A DNA stretch of 64,000 nucleotides from Apostichopus japonicus (taxonomy: Eukaryota; Echinodermata; Holothuroidea; Aspidochirotida; Stichopodidae): contig NC_092579.1 in NCBI RefSeq assembly GCF_037975245.1, positions 31,947,666 to 32,011,665 of the forward strand. The letters are read 5' to 3'. Of this stretch, positions 10,653 through 19,260 are shown piece after piece. Numbering within the stretch: position 1 is the stretch's first letter; the number at the start of each line of letters is the position of its first letter. The position numbers and the translations under genes were made by a program. The notes under the pieces are model-generated. The model saw only the letters and a list, made by a program, of their open reading frames with translations. It was not told the origin of the DNA and did not search any database.

Positions 10653-11594
10653 TAGTGCTGATAGTCGACTCTTACTTTTGTAGTTGATTAATCGCATAGC
10701 TCTTCTCGCGATACTCGGTTACAGTTATGGCATCATCACTGTCATTTCTACATTGCAGAAATACAGTCAAACAAATATTTTTCCATGGTGCACTGTCCCT
10801 ATTTGTTCTTTCAAGTCTTAATGTGTGATGTCTAATTCATGTTAAAACATCTACCAAACAAAAACTGTCAACAAATTTCAATATTCAACATTTCTTAAAA
10901 TCCTTCAAAGTAAATCAAAAACTTTGGAATGGATCTACAAGGCTACTACAATTACTAGCACTAATCACAGCAAAAAAATGAATAGATGCAACACCCTGTA
11001 GCGGTGTGATGATTACTATGCAAGAGTTTTCTGTAGAAGGACGTTCACCTTCTAGGCTAGGCTTTAGCCTAGTGTGATAGCACGCACATATTATGACACA
11101 TTGAAATGAAACTTCACCGCAATCGACACACTCTATCAGACATATGATACATGTGAACCACTGGCCAGAAATGAAATATACTGTAAACATGCATGTTTGA
11201 AGAAATTACAAATTCTTTGGCAATCATTAAAGATTAATAAATTTGGGAATTTGCAATTATGCGCAATGATGAAACATTGCTAGGACTAAATGTTGCACTG
11301 CAGAACAATCGTATTACTAACAAGTAAACGCATGAATCTAACCTGAACAGGTGCTCGCTGATTTTTAACACAGCACAGTTCTAGTGTAGCATTGTAAGAA
11401 CCTGTGTTTGCAATATTTGCTGACAAACTGCTTAAGTGTTGTTTTTGATAGGTTAGGCTATTTTTCAATAGCAGATTGTGTGTAGTGCTAGCTTTAGTCC
11501 AGTAATCGCAACTTAGGTTTTGAGAGCGATTAATCAAACTTCCAAAGTGTAATCGCGACTACTGGCGATTAATCGATCACGACTATCAGCACTA
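10653..11594. mobile_element. hAT-like non-autonomous element with decayed target duplication
   Basis: The left end TAGTGCTGATAGTCG is matched exactly by the reverse complement of the right end. Both ends then carry GATTAATCG subterminal motifs in inverted arrangement. The flanking octamers CACAGTAT (10645-10652) and TACTGTAT (11595-11602) agree at six of eight positions, compatible with an old hAT insertion. The 942-bp interior has only short frames. The inverted ends are clear; the superfamily is inferred from terminal TAG and the 8-bp flank. Confidence 0.7.
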
Positions 11595-11602
11595 TACTGT
11601 AT

Positions 11603-12333
11603 AAAAGTAGACTACTCACCAGATGTACAACTTCAGTTCCTCAGGTTTTACTTGTTCAATAGCTTAACATTGAAACTAGTGGCTCCTTATACCATCCTTT
11701 ACTTGTACTACTACACATCTCAATAACACACAGATCAAAACAACAGACACAGGTAGTACATTGGTCTCTACAGGCCATGAACATGTTCTTCCAGTCTAAT
11801 TATTACTTCATCAGTGCATTTTTGGGCACATGCCATGGTGTACCAATGTGTTGTTACTTCCGTGTCAATCTCGTGCCACATTGCGATATTTTGGTGATTT
11901 TTCACAAAATTTGCCCCCAAATCACTCAAGCGTAAAATGATGAGACCTTTTTGTCATATTCCGTGATTACATATCATAACCAATACCCTTAGCTATACTT
12001 AAGGCTCATAGAGTCTAAAATGGCAATTTTCAAATTCTTACTTATTATGGCCACGACACGAAAATTTCAACATCCTGTATTTTTGGGATCCATCTAAGCA
12101 TGTTCTCTAGAACATATATCAACCACTCTGCCAATTAGAAACTTGATTTTTCCCTTCGAAATTTTTTTTCGTAATCTCATGACCTAATGTGACAACATTT
12201 TAGGAACACGATTTGCTCTCGCTGTTTCCTCCGAACATATATCATACCTACACTCCGACAAGTGTACATACTGTAAATACACAAAACAATCGATAACAAG
12301 TCAGCACGAATTCAAATCTAAATTTCCCGTGGA
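11603..12333. other. Non-coding stretch without recognised features
   Basis: AT-rich sequence between a hAT-like element and a possible first exon. No repeat shared with the rest of the window, no RNA gene and no long frame were seen. Confidence 0.5.
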
Positions 12334-12621
12334 ATGTCAGATTTAGAACCAAATGTGGCAACCGAAGTTCAAAGTGATAGTGGTTCTTCACCAGGCAGTG
12401 AAATTGTACTAGAATTGGAGTGCCCTTTCTAATATTCGAAGCAGAGAGTGAAGGCGATGATCATGCCAATATTGAACCAAATGTTGAGGGTGGACCTGAG
12501 GTGTTACTGTTAGGATATAGAACCGTATCAGTTCGAGCCTGTCAAATGAGCCGAAATTGAAGCTCCACAACATATCGAAGAAGAAACCCGTTCGGAACTA
12601 TTGCAAGGAGCATACAACGTG
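12334..12621 (+). pseudogene. Possible first exon of a P2X7-like family gene, frameshifted
   Basis: The sequence opens with ATG at 12334 (MSDLEPNVATEVQSDSGSS), reaches TAA after 32 codons, and continues in other frames. One shifted segment (FEAESEGDDHANIEPN) is acidic, and a later one reads EPYQFEPVK-stop-AEIEAPQHIEEETRSELL. The PYxFEP motif followed by an acidic Glu-rich stretch is what I associate with the N-terminal exon of invertebrate P2X7-like domain proteins. A good splice donor, G|GTAAGA, follows at 12621-12627. At least two frameshifts and a stop make this a broken exon. The middle exon that would carry the family's Cys-rich core was not found before 13100. Confidence 0.4.
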
Positions 12622-13099
12622 GTAAGAATTTAGTAATGAAGCAAACAAAATCCAGTCCATTTTTTGCATGTGTGGTTGGAATTCGCGGAACTGCCTTAAC
12701 CATATTGTGAGTTGTGTTACGGTGACTTACAACCATAGAATCCTTACAACCCATATGTACTGTCTGTTGGCTATGTATTCATACTGTACATGTTCAGTAT
12801 GGTGCGTAGTAGTAGTAGTAGTGGTGGTTACATACTGAAAGTTTGGCTCGGGACGTAAGCTGCATTATGCAGCCATGCTAGGTAGGCATATGTGTCATTT
12901 TATACTCATTATTACTAGGCTAGTACTTAGGCCTGGAGTTTTGCAAATCAATTGTCTGAACAAAAGAATGTTTCATGAAATATGGAAGGTGTAAATTCAC
13001 AACAAATGTAACCATAACTGTACATTGTATCCCTGCTTGTTATTGTGGACATCATGGGCCAACATTCATACATTTTGAACTTTCAATATTTTTTTTTAG
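12622..13099. other. Intron-like stretch between two exon remnants
   Basis: It runs from a donor-like GTAAGA to an acceptor-like T-rich tract ending in AG (13089-13099). It contains a short AGT/GGT trinucleotide run near 12805-12827. No internal exon was recognised. Confidence 0.35.
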
Positions 13100-13270
13100 G
13101 CAGTACAGATACATAGCCTACGGTCAACAGGTTCAAAGGTGCTGGGGGTTCCTAGCAAGACACGTCAGGGTTGTGCTACCATCATGTGCAGTCCAAAGAA
13201 TCAGAAGTGTGTTTCCAGCCAATGGTCATTTCACTGGATTCAAGATGCCAGGAGAAAACTCAATTGTATA
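13100..13270 (+). pseudogene. Possible last exon of a P2X7-like family gene, frame open
   Basis: After a polypyrimidine-like T tract and AG (13098-13099) the frame reads YRYIAYGQQVQRCWGFLARH, then VRVVLPSCAVQRIRSVFP and FTGFKMPGE, ending at a stop (TAG 13269-13271). The pattern of an AYxQ segment, a Trp-containing helix, a LPSCAVxxIRxxFP core and a terminal TGF is typical of the C-terminal exon of P2X7-like domain proteins that are expanded in many invertebrates and fishes. The exon itself has no stop or frameshift. Because the upstream exon at 12334 is broken and the Cys-rich middle exon is not visible, I call it a pseudogene or gene fragment rather than an active gene. Confidence 0.5.
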
Positions 13271-13911
13271 GGAAGCCTTGGTTGAGAAATCCCTCACCTT
13301 TTCTATTCTACGATTGTGTTGGATTATCAATCCTTCAGGGTTCCCTCAGTGTTGATATATTAAAATTCAAGACTTTTAATTAAGGATGAAATGGTTATTT
13401 TCCAGATCCAGCATCAACAATGAAAGAAAAGGCATGCTTTGAAGCATTTAGACACATGTATTGGCGTGACCGTGATGTCATATAATATGTGCATCAGTGA
13501 ACGGGCATTGACCTTTTTAGGAGCATTTCCTCCCAGACATGTTGGCTTTGTACCTTTAATCTGGAAGCCAAAATATCCATATCTCCAATGATATTTGACA
13601 GAAAGTTATAATAAAGACCAATGGAGGCAGCAGAACTCTTGAATGTTTAGACTTTGTTTCTTCAGCAGCAGGTGGTTTGTTTTACAATCTTTCTCCAGAA
13701 ACTCAGCAGTACACCCTGTTAATGGTCTTCGATTGTTTTAATGCGTGTGATGCTGTGTTTCCCTTTACGTGTCAGTGTTGTATGTGTCGTCGTGCGTGGG
13801 TAACATTTACAGGTATGCATGTGAGTTGCGTCGTGCAGTATTTCTTGGTTTAAATTACCCTTTATTCTATTTGCTTTTGGTTTATTCTAATTAATTTATC
13901 ACATTCATTTG
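13271..13911. other. Non-coding stretch without recognised features
   Basis: The region follows the possible last exon and precedes a truncated MITE. No frame, RNA gene or shared repeat was recognised. Confidence 0.45.
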
Positions 13912-14242
13912 AACCTCAAGTTTCTTTATCATGACTGTGCAGACTTTTTGTTTCCTATGAGAGCTTGAAATTTTCTTCACTTGTAAACAAACCTCTTTAC
14001 TCAGCAGTAAACAATGTTCATATGCTGCTCCAGGGAGACCTAAAGTGGTCTAAACTTGCCTCAACTGACCCAATCTGTGTACCACTTGTACTTCCATTCA
14101 TGCTCCATTACAGCCAAACCAAGAAAACCAGATCCTAATTGATAAGATATAAACAAAGATGTTCTCCTGTTGCTCTTTGGAACTTTTCCTGAAGGAGAAC
14201 ACTTGTGCAGGTTGATATAGATGCTAATAGGAGTATGCCACC
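13912..14242 (+). mobile_element. TTAA-type MITE, copy 3, left-truncated
   Basis: It aligns with 1433-1753 of copy 1 and with the right two thirds of copies 4 and 5. The right terminus AGGAGTATGCCACC ends at 14242 and is followed by an intact TTAA (14243-14246). The left third with the other inverted repeat is absent. Confidence 0.7.
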
Positions 14243-14972
14243 TTAAGTAACAGCTGAGATATTTAAACTCCACATTAAACCTCCTTTTTATGATAGTTTG
14301 AGAAGTTGTGACTTACATCATTTCTGTGTATCTCTGTCTATTGGGTGAATCTTCATATGGTGTTTCACACATGTTGTACAGTCTATATGAATAATACAGT
14401 ACTGAACTTTAAACAAGTGAGAGCCCAATGATTGACATATTCCCTAGTGTGATAAGAAGTCATTCCATCAGCATGACAGGCATCTACTGAATGTCTAAAT
14501 TGTTCTTGGGTCCACACAATGTGTTTTAAGCACAGTCCCTCAGTTTGGTGCTACTTACCCCCTCTGGTGGAAACTTGGTTGGCCTTCTTCCCTCTGAAAA
14601 TTTGATCACTCCCAGCATCCAGTAAGCATGCGCCCTTAGCTGTGGCTCTAAAGTGAAAGAGAAAAAGTTACTTGTTACTTTGGCACTGCTTTTCAAAGGT
14701 ATTTTGTCAGATTTTGGTGCAAAAACTACTTAGGAGATCTATGCACTAGCTGTGACCGAATCTAGAATGAGGGCGCTGTTCAAACAACATTCCAAACTAG
14801 TTGTAGTCGATCATATTGACTAGTTTCTCAGTGTAAGTCTTGTCTTGTATCATTCTATGTGTAGCTATTCAACTGCTTAGACTTCCAATAAATGCTTACA
14901 AACAAAACTAGTGAATAGGTCACTGGAAAATTGGTATGTTTTAAGGATAAAAACTGATTAGTATTTAGAACA
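14243..14972 (+). repeat. Leader repeat upstream of transposase-like gene, copy B
   Basis: Homologous to 8075-8817 over its length and ending at the ATG of the transposase-like frame (14973). The first 75 bp also match 1754-1828. Its constant position between the MITE right end and the gene suggests a 5' non-coding region. Confidence 0.7.
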
Positions 14973-15374
14973 ATGGGTAGAAGGAAAGGCATGTTTGATA
15001 GGCATGTAATAACCTTCAAGCCAGGTAACAGGTTTGGCTTTACTGCTTGAACAGCTGCTGAAGCTGATGTCAATTGCACTGGTGATATTCCTAGCTCTTC
15101 TGATACAGATATGGCAACTAATTCCTCTTGCAAACCTGCTTATAGAAGGCTCGACAAGGAAGAGTATGAGAGAGTAATTAACCCAGCAGATAAAGGACAT
15201 GAGATATTTTCAACTCATTCACAACAAACCATGTTTGCAGAATCTACAGGAAACAGGTTTGTTAATTTGCAAGCTCTATTAAGGGCCTATCACAGTGCTA
15301 TGATGGCTCACAGAGAGACAAGCAATGGATGTGGGGACGACCCTATAGGTCTTTCTGATATGGAAGAATTGTAG
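14973..15374 (+). pseudogene. Transposase-like gene, copy 3, N-terminal part with one in-frame TGA
   Basis: Translation from ATG 14973 starts MGRRKGMFDRHVITFKPGN, a basic N-terminus. It meets a single in-frame TGA at codon 26 (15048-15050), then stays open to TAG at 15372-15374. Later segments include CKPAYRRLDKEEYERV, RFVNLQALLRAYHSAMMAH and a terminal DPIGLSDMEEL. Apart from the TGA this is the cleanest copy of the family's N-terminal region in the window. The same start context occurs at 8818. Homology to copy 1 continues past the TAG to 15482 without a good frame, and is then cut by MITE copy 4. Role as a transposase is inferred from repetition and linkage to MITE ends; no DDE residues can be assigned. 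Confidence 0.5.
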
Positions 15375-15482
15375 GACTTGAATCAAAGGTTGTGTTTGTA
15401 ATCACCATGTAGCTACAAGAGTGAACTCTTGTCCATATAAAAAGCTTAAAAAAACAGTAACAAACCTGGCAAGAATCCTTCA
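15375..15482 (+). pseudogene. Continuation of transposase-like remnant, copy 3
   Basis: It aligns with 2530-2655 of copy 1 (shared AACCTGGCAAGAATCCTTCA). In copy 1 the sequence continues with GAACTAAAC, whereas here the MITE left end follows immediately, marking an insertion point. Confidence 0.55.
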
Positions 15483-15950
15483 GGTAGCATACGCCCATTA
15501 AAAGCGCCATTGACTTACACACTAAATCACAAAAGTAATGTGGTCTCTAAGTCTAGAGAGAAGTTTTCACTAGCTAAACGCTACCCATCACCGGATAGCT
15601 GTCAAGTTGGCCTTTTATGGCATCATCAATTTTCCGTATCATGACCATGTAGATTTTTTGCTATCCGAGCCAGAAGTTTTTGTCACTTGTAAACAAACCT
15701 CTTCACTCAGTGGTAAACAATTTTCCTACGCTGCTCCTGGGAGGCCTTAAAGGGGTCTGAAATGGCCTCAATTGACACAATTTTCTCACTACATGTACTT
15801 CCATTAATGCTCTTCAACATGCAAGCCACAAAAAACTAGATCATGATTGATAACAGGTCACAAAAGATGTTCCCCTGCTGCTTTTTGGCACTTTTCTTGA
15901 AGGAGAACAATCGAGCGGACTGATATAGACTCTAATAGGAGTATGCCACC
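15483..15950 (+). mobile_element. TTAA-type MITE, copy 4, complete ends
   Basis: The left end GGTAGCATACGCCCATTA and the reverse complement of the right end GGTGGCATACTCCTATTA form an 18-bp terminal inverted repeat with three mismatches. The flanks are TTCA on the left (15479-15482) and TTAT on the right, one change each from TTAA. The 468-bp interior is non-coding. It inserted into transposase-like copy 3. Confidence 0.75.
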
Positions 15951-16132
15951 TTATGTGAGAGATGAATTTTTTTTTAATACCAAAATGATACTTTTTATAG
16001 TCGTCACAATATAAACCACAACAAAATTCTATGCAATTATCATTTTAGGTCCATAAAGATGTATTTTCAGAGATTTCAGTATGCAAGGTGCAGTGTGTAA
16101 ATACACATATGAGCAATACTGTGTAAGCAGTA
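15951..16132 (+). repeat. 3' extension shared by MITE copies 4 and 5, copy 1
   Basis: About 182 bp following MITE copy 4 that match 18394-18574 following copy 5. Similarity stops in both at the same point, after GTGTAAGCAGTA. MITE plus extension together behave as a 620-650-bp repeat unit. Confidence 0.75.
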
Positions 16133-17952
16133 ACCAGGTCTACGACTGCAACAACATTTCCAGTCACCAAGTTTGATAAGCTTGACCAATTTGGGTGCAT
16201 CTATGATTCCTGCAGGTTGTATTGGTATTCCTGATCACCGCCCACTTGGTCTGGCTTGCCCTACCTGCAGAAACGTCATCCAGAGAAGGGTCTGCGGGGA
16301 GGGTTTTTTTCGTCTCTGGCTCTGAAAAGTGATGAAAACTACTTTTGTTTAGCTCAGCTGATTCCTCCCAAACTGACCTACAGGACATACCCCAATGTAT
16401 TCCTGAACTGTTTGGAACATGTTAAACTGATATTGCATGTCACTCCAGTGCAACTGCTAAGTTACTAAGAATAAGAGAAGAGAATTGAAGGTGTTCTTTG
16501 CCAAAACTGGATCATCGGGATTTGTAAACCACAGCCTCACTGTGTGACAAGTACATTTATGTAGCTGATCAATATGAGCTACCGTACTTGCTCTTCATAT
16601 TACACACTACGAGTCTGTGCACTCCATTGAATATGGCTACTGAAGTACAATAATAAACCAAGTCTGTTACTAAATAAATGATCGCCTCCTATATTCTTGA
16701 TACGACACGCTCAACGGCCACACACTGAAACACACTGTAACAGTATGTACAGTAGTCAAAAGGAACAAATACTGAAATGCTATCTAGATACACTGTTCAC
16801 CTCAACAGCATATCCAGTCCAATTAAAGGTTTGTGCATAGGTTGTTACAATGTATTAAAGACAGTTATAAGGGAAGAGAGGTGGATAGGGGGGCATATTT
16901 CATGATAAAACATTCAAATTTGTTGCTCGGCAAAGAACAACAACGTCAAATTACCTTATTCTCCATTGGTGGCGAGCACTGGTTCCTATACTGTAGTTAC
17001 TACAGTACAGTAGATCTCCCATGGAAGCATCAGGATATCTCTTTCTGCTGTCAGAGTTGTTTGGGATTTGTTGTTACCTCATCTAACCAGTTGAGGCCAT
17101 TGATACCACACCCATTCAAAGTATATCGCTGTGAATGCTGAGGACTTGGCACATCAACTTTCTCTGAAAATTGACAAAACAACAGAAAACTAATGATAGT
17201 GAAAATAGGCTCAAAACCCCTTGATGCACATATGTAGGAGCAGAAAATGCATACCTTTGTGGATTATTTGCTAAATAAGACTCAAAACATTCTCTGTGTA
17301 AGGTTTTAGCACTCAGCAGCCACTCCACTTAGGATACAGACCTCATACAACATTGTGCTACAGCTGGTGTAGACGTGGTCTAGGGTACTAACGTAGCGCC
17401 ATTATGAACCTGAGGCCTAAGCTAACAACATTATGGGTATTTCATGCATTGAAACTGAGTATTTGTCTTTAGTCAAACACCAGGTACTTCCAACTTTAGC
17501 AAAAATAACCTAAAATATGGTTACCATGTACTTTAGGTGCCCACGGATGTCAAATTTCACTGAACTAAGTCATTCACGTCACACACACGGCAGGCATTTT
17601 GGTCTGATTCTGAAGGATTTTGAACATCGTGCATTTGGCACCTACTTAGCAGGGTCAAGGAATGAATCAAATTACGGAAGCTTTGGTAGGTCAAGGCTTA
17701 ATGACCCAATAGTTTATTGGGGAGGAAAACTGGTCAGAAATGCTCAAAATGATGTTCTGGTCTCATGTATAGAAACGCACATGCTCTTTGTGGTACTTTA
17801 CGTCTGTAATACTAATTTATGCGTAAAAATCATCCAAGCTTGAATTTTCTGACGTTTGCTTGAAAACCATTTTTACACACCATAGCAAATACTTTGGTCC
17901 AAAATTGGGACTTCTAGCACTTAAAATGAAAATTTTTAGCATTTTTGCTTAA
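16133..17952. other. 1.8-kb non-coding stretch
   Basis: Short frames of about 70-108 codons occur on both strands (for example 16833-17141 and 17517-17843), but none shows motifs, splice context or homology that I recognise. The stretch lies between two copies of the MITE-plus-extension repeat. It ends with TTAA (17949-17952) abutting MITE copy 5. Confidence 0.45.
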
Positions 17953-18393
17953 GGTAGCATACGCCCATTAAAAGCCCCATTGACTTACACACTAAATCAC
18001 AAAAGTAATGTGGTCTCTTAGTCTAGATAGAAGTTTTCACTAGCTAAACGCTACCCATCACCGGATAGCTGACAAATTGGCCATTCATGGCATCACCAGG
18101 TTTCCGTACCATGATCATGAAGATTTTTTGCTATCCGAGCCGGAAGTTTTCGTCACGTGTAAACAAACCTCTTCACTCAGTTGTAAACAAATTTCCTACG
18201 CTGCTCCTGGGAGGCATAAAGGGGTCTAAAATAGCCTCAATTGACCCAATTTTCTCACCACATGTACTTCCATTAATGCTCTTTAGCATGCATGCCACAA
18301 AAAACTAGATCATGATTGATAACAGGTCACAAAAAGATGTTCTCCCGCTGCTTTTGAGCGGATTCATATAGACTCCAATAGGAGTATGCCACC
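17953..18393 (+). mobile_element. TTAA-type MITE, copy 5, complete ends
   Basis: Preceded by an intact TTAA (17949-17952). It has the left terminus GGTAGCATACGCC and the right terminus GGAGTATGCCACC ending at 18393, followed by TAAA. It is 441 bp, slightly shorter than copy 4 by an internal deletion near 18353. It lies just upstream of the satellite array. Confidence 0.77.
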
Positions 18394-18574
18394 TAAAGTG
18401 AGAGATGATTTTTTGTTATTACCAAAATGATACTTTTTATTGTCGTCACAATATAAACCACAACAAAATTCTATGCAATTATCATTTTTGGTCCATAAAG
18501 ATGTATTTTCAGACATTTCAGTACACACGGTGAAGTGTGTAGATACACATATGAGCAATACTGTGTAAGCAGTA
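18394..18574 (+). repeat. 3' extension shared by MITE copies 4 and 5, copy 2
   Basis: Homologue of 15951-16132, ending at the same base. Only about ten bases (GGGGTTAGCA) separate it from the first satellite monomer at 18585. Confidence 0.75.
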
Positions 18575-18599
18575 GGGGTTAGCAGTATAAGATCGCGGC

Positions 18600-18603
18600 A
18601 AAA
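18600..18603 (-). terminator. T4 run after the tRNA-like 3' end, leftmost monomer
   Basis: TTTT on the minus strand starts about six bases after the discriminator-equivalent A. This is where a Pol III terminator of a tRNA gene would sit. It is conserved in almost all monomers as AAAAGC on the plus strand. Confidence 0.5.
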
Positions 18604-18620
18604 GCAAACTGCGGTGGCCG

Positions 18621-18631
18621 GGTCTCGAGCA
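18621..18631 (-). promoter_or_regulatory. Pol III B box, leftmost monomer
   Basis: The minus strand reads TGCTCGAGACC, against the consensus GGTTCGANNCC: two differences. Interior monomers have GGCTCGAGACC with one difference. The spacing to the A box is about 42 bp, within the tRNA-gene range. Confidence 0.65.
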
Positions 18632-18673
18632 GAGAATCCAAAATACGTCTCGCTCTCAAGGTACAGAGCACAA

Positions 18674-18685
18674 CCAACTGCGCCA
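18674..18685 (-). promoter_or_regulatory. Pol III A box, leftmost monomer
   Basis: The minus strand reads TGGCGCAGTTGG, a full match to TRGCNNAGYNGG. Nearly all later monomers have G in place of the A (TGGCGCGGTTGG). Confidence 0.75.
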
Positions 18686-19243
18686 CGGCAGCTGTTGATA
18701 TAAATCTATGTTCGTTTCTAATACTTAAAGTTCTAGAGACCGTATAAGATCGCGGAAAAAGCAAATGCACTGGCGTGGTCTCCAGCCCGCGATCCAAAAT
18801 TCGTCACGCTCTCGAGGTACAGAGCACAGCCAACCGCGCCACGACAGCAGTTGATATAAATCTATGTTCGTTTCTAATACTTAAAGTTCCAGAGACCGTA
18901 TGAGATCGCGGCAAAAGCAAACTGCCCCACCTGGTCTCGAGCCCGCGATCCAAAATACGTCACGCTCTCGAGGTACAGAGCACAGCCAACCGCGCCACGA
19001 CAGCAGTAGATATAAATCTATGTTCGTTTCTAATACTTAAAGTTCCAGAGACCGTATAAGATCGCGGCAAAAGCAAACTGCGCTGGCCTGGTCTCGAGCC
19101 CGCGATCCAAAATACGTCACGCTCTCGAGGTACAGAGCACAGCCAACCGCGCCACGACAGCAGTAGATATAAATCTATGTTCGTTTCTAATACTTAAAGT
19201 TCCAGAGACCGTATAAGATCGCGGCAAAAGCAAACTGCAGTGG

Positions 19244-19260
19244 CCGGGTCTCGAGCCCAG
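19244..19260 (-). other. Best preserved T arm in the array
   Basis: The minus strand CTGGG, loop CTCGAGA, then CCCGG gives five consecutive pairs including one G-T wobble. Most interior monomers have GCGGG/CCAGG here, which leaves only three pairs. This left-edge unit therefore probably reflects the ancestral tRNA structure. Confidence 0.6.

Larger units (their letters stand above)
18610..18692 (-). other. Most tRNA-like unit: leftmost monomer, 83-nt tRNA-like segment
   Basis: Reading the minus strand from 18692, there is a 7-nt acceptor-side segment GCTGCCG and a perfect A box TGGCGCAGTTGG with the conserved A14. A D stem follows with GCGC pairing GTGC, then a 5-bp anticodon-type stem GCTCT/AGAGC with an 8-nt loop GTACCTTG. 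Next come a long variable region and a T loop CTCGAGA. The acceptor pairing and T stem are imperfect, so this is a tRNA relic rather than a functional tRNA. The long variable region makes it class-II-like (Ser/Leu type), but no anticodon or isotype can be assigned. It lies at the array edge next to the MITE extension. Confidence 0.65.

Noticed and set aside
16833-17141. 102-codon plus-strand frame and neighbouring short frames as genes
   Set aside because: Length expected by chance in AT-rich DNA, no family features, and no conservation with other repeats in the window.
18630-18660. CRE/ATF-like TGACGT half-site in each monomer (minus strand GTGACGTAT)
   Set aside because: It is only a half-site, lies inside the tRNA-like variable region, and its recurrence follows automatically from the tandem repeat.
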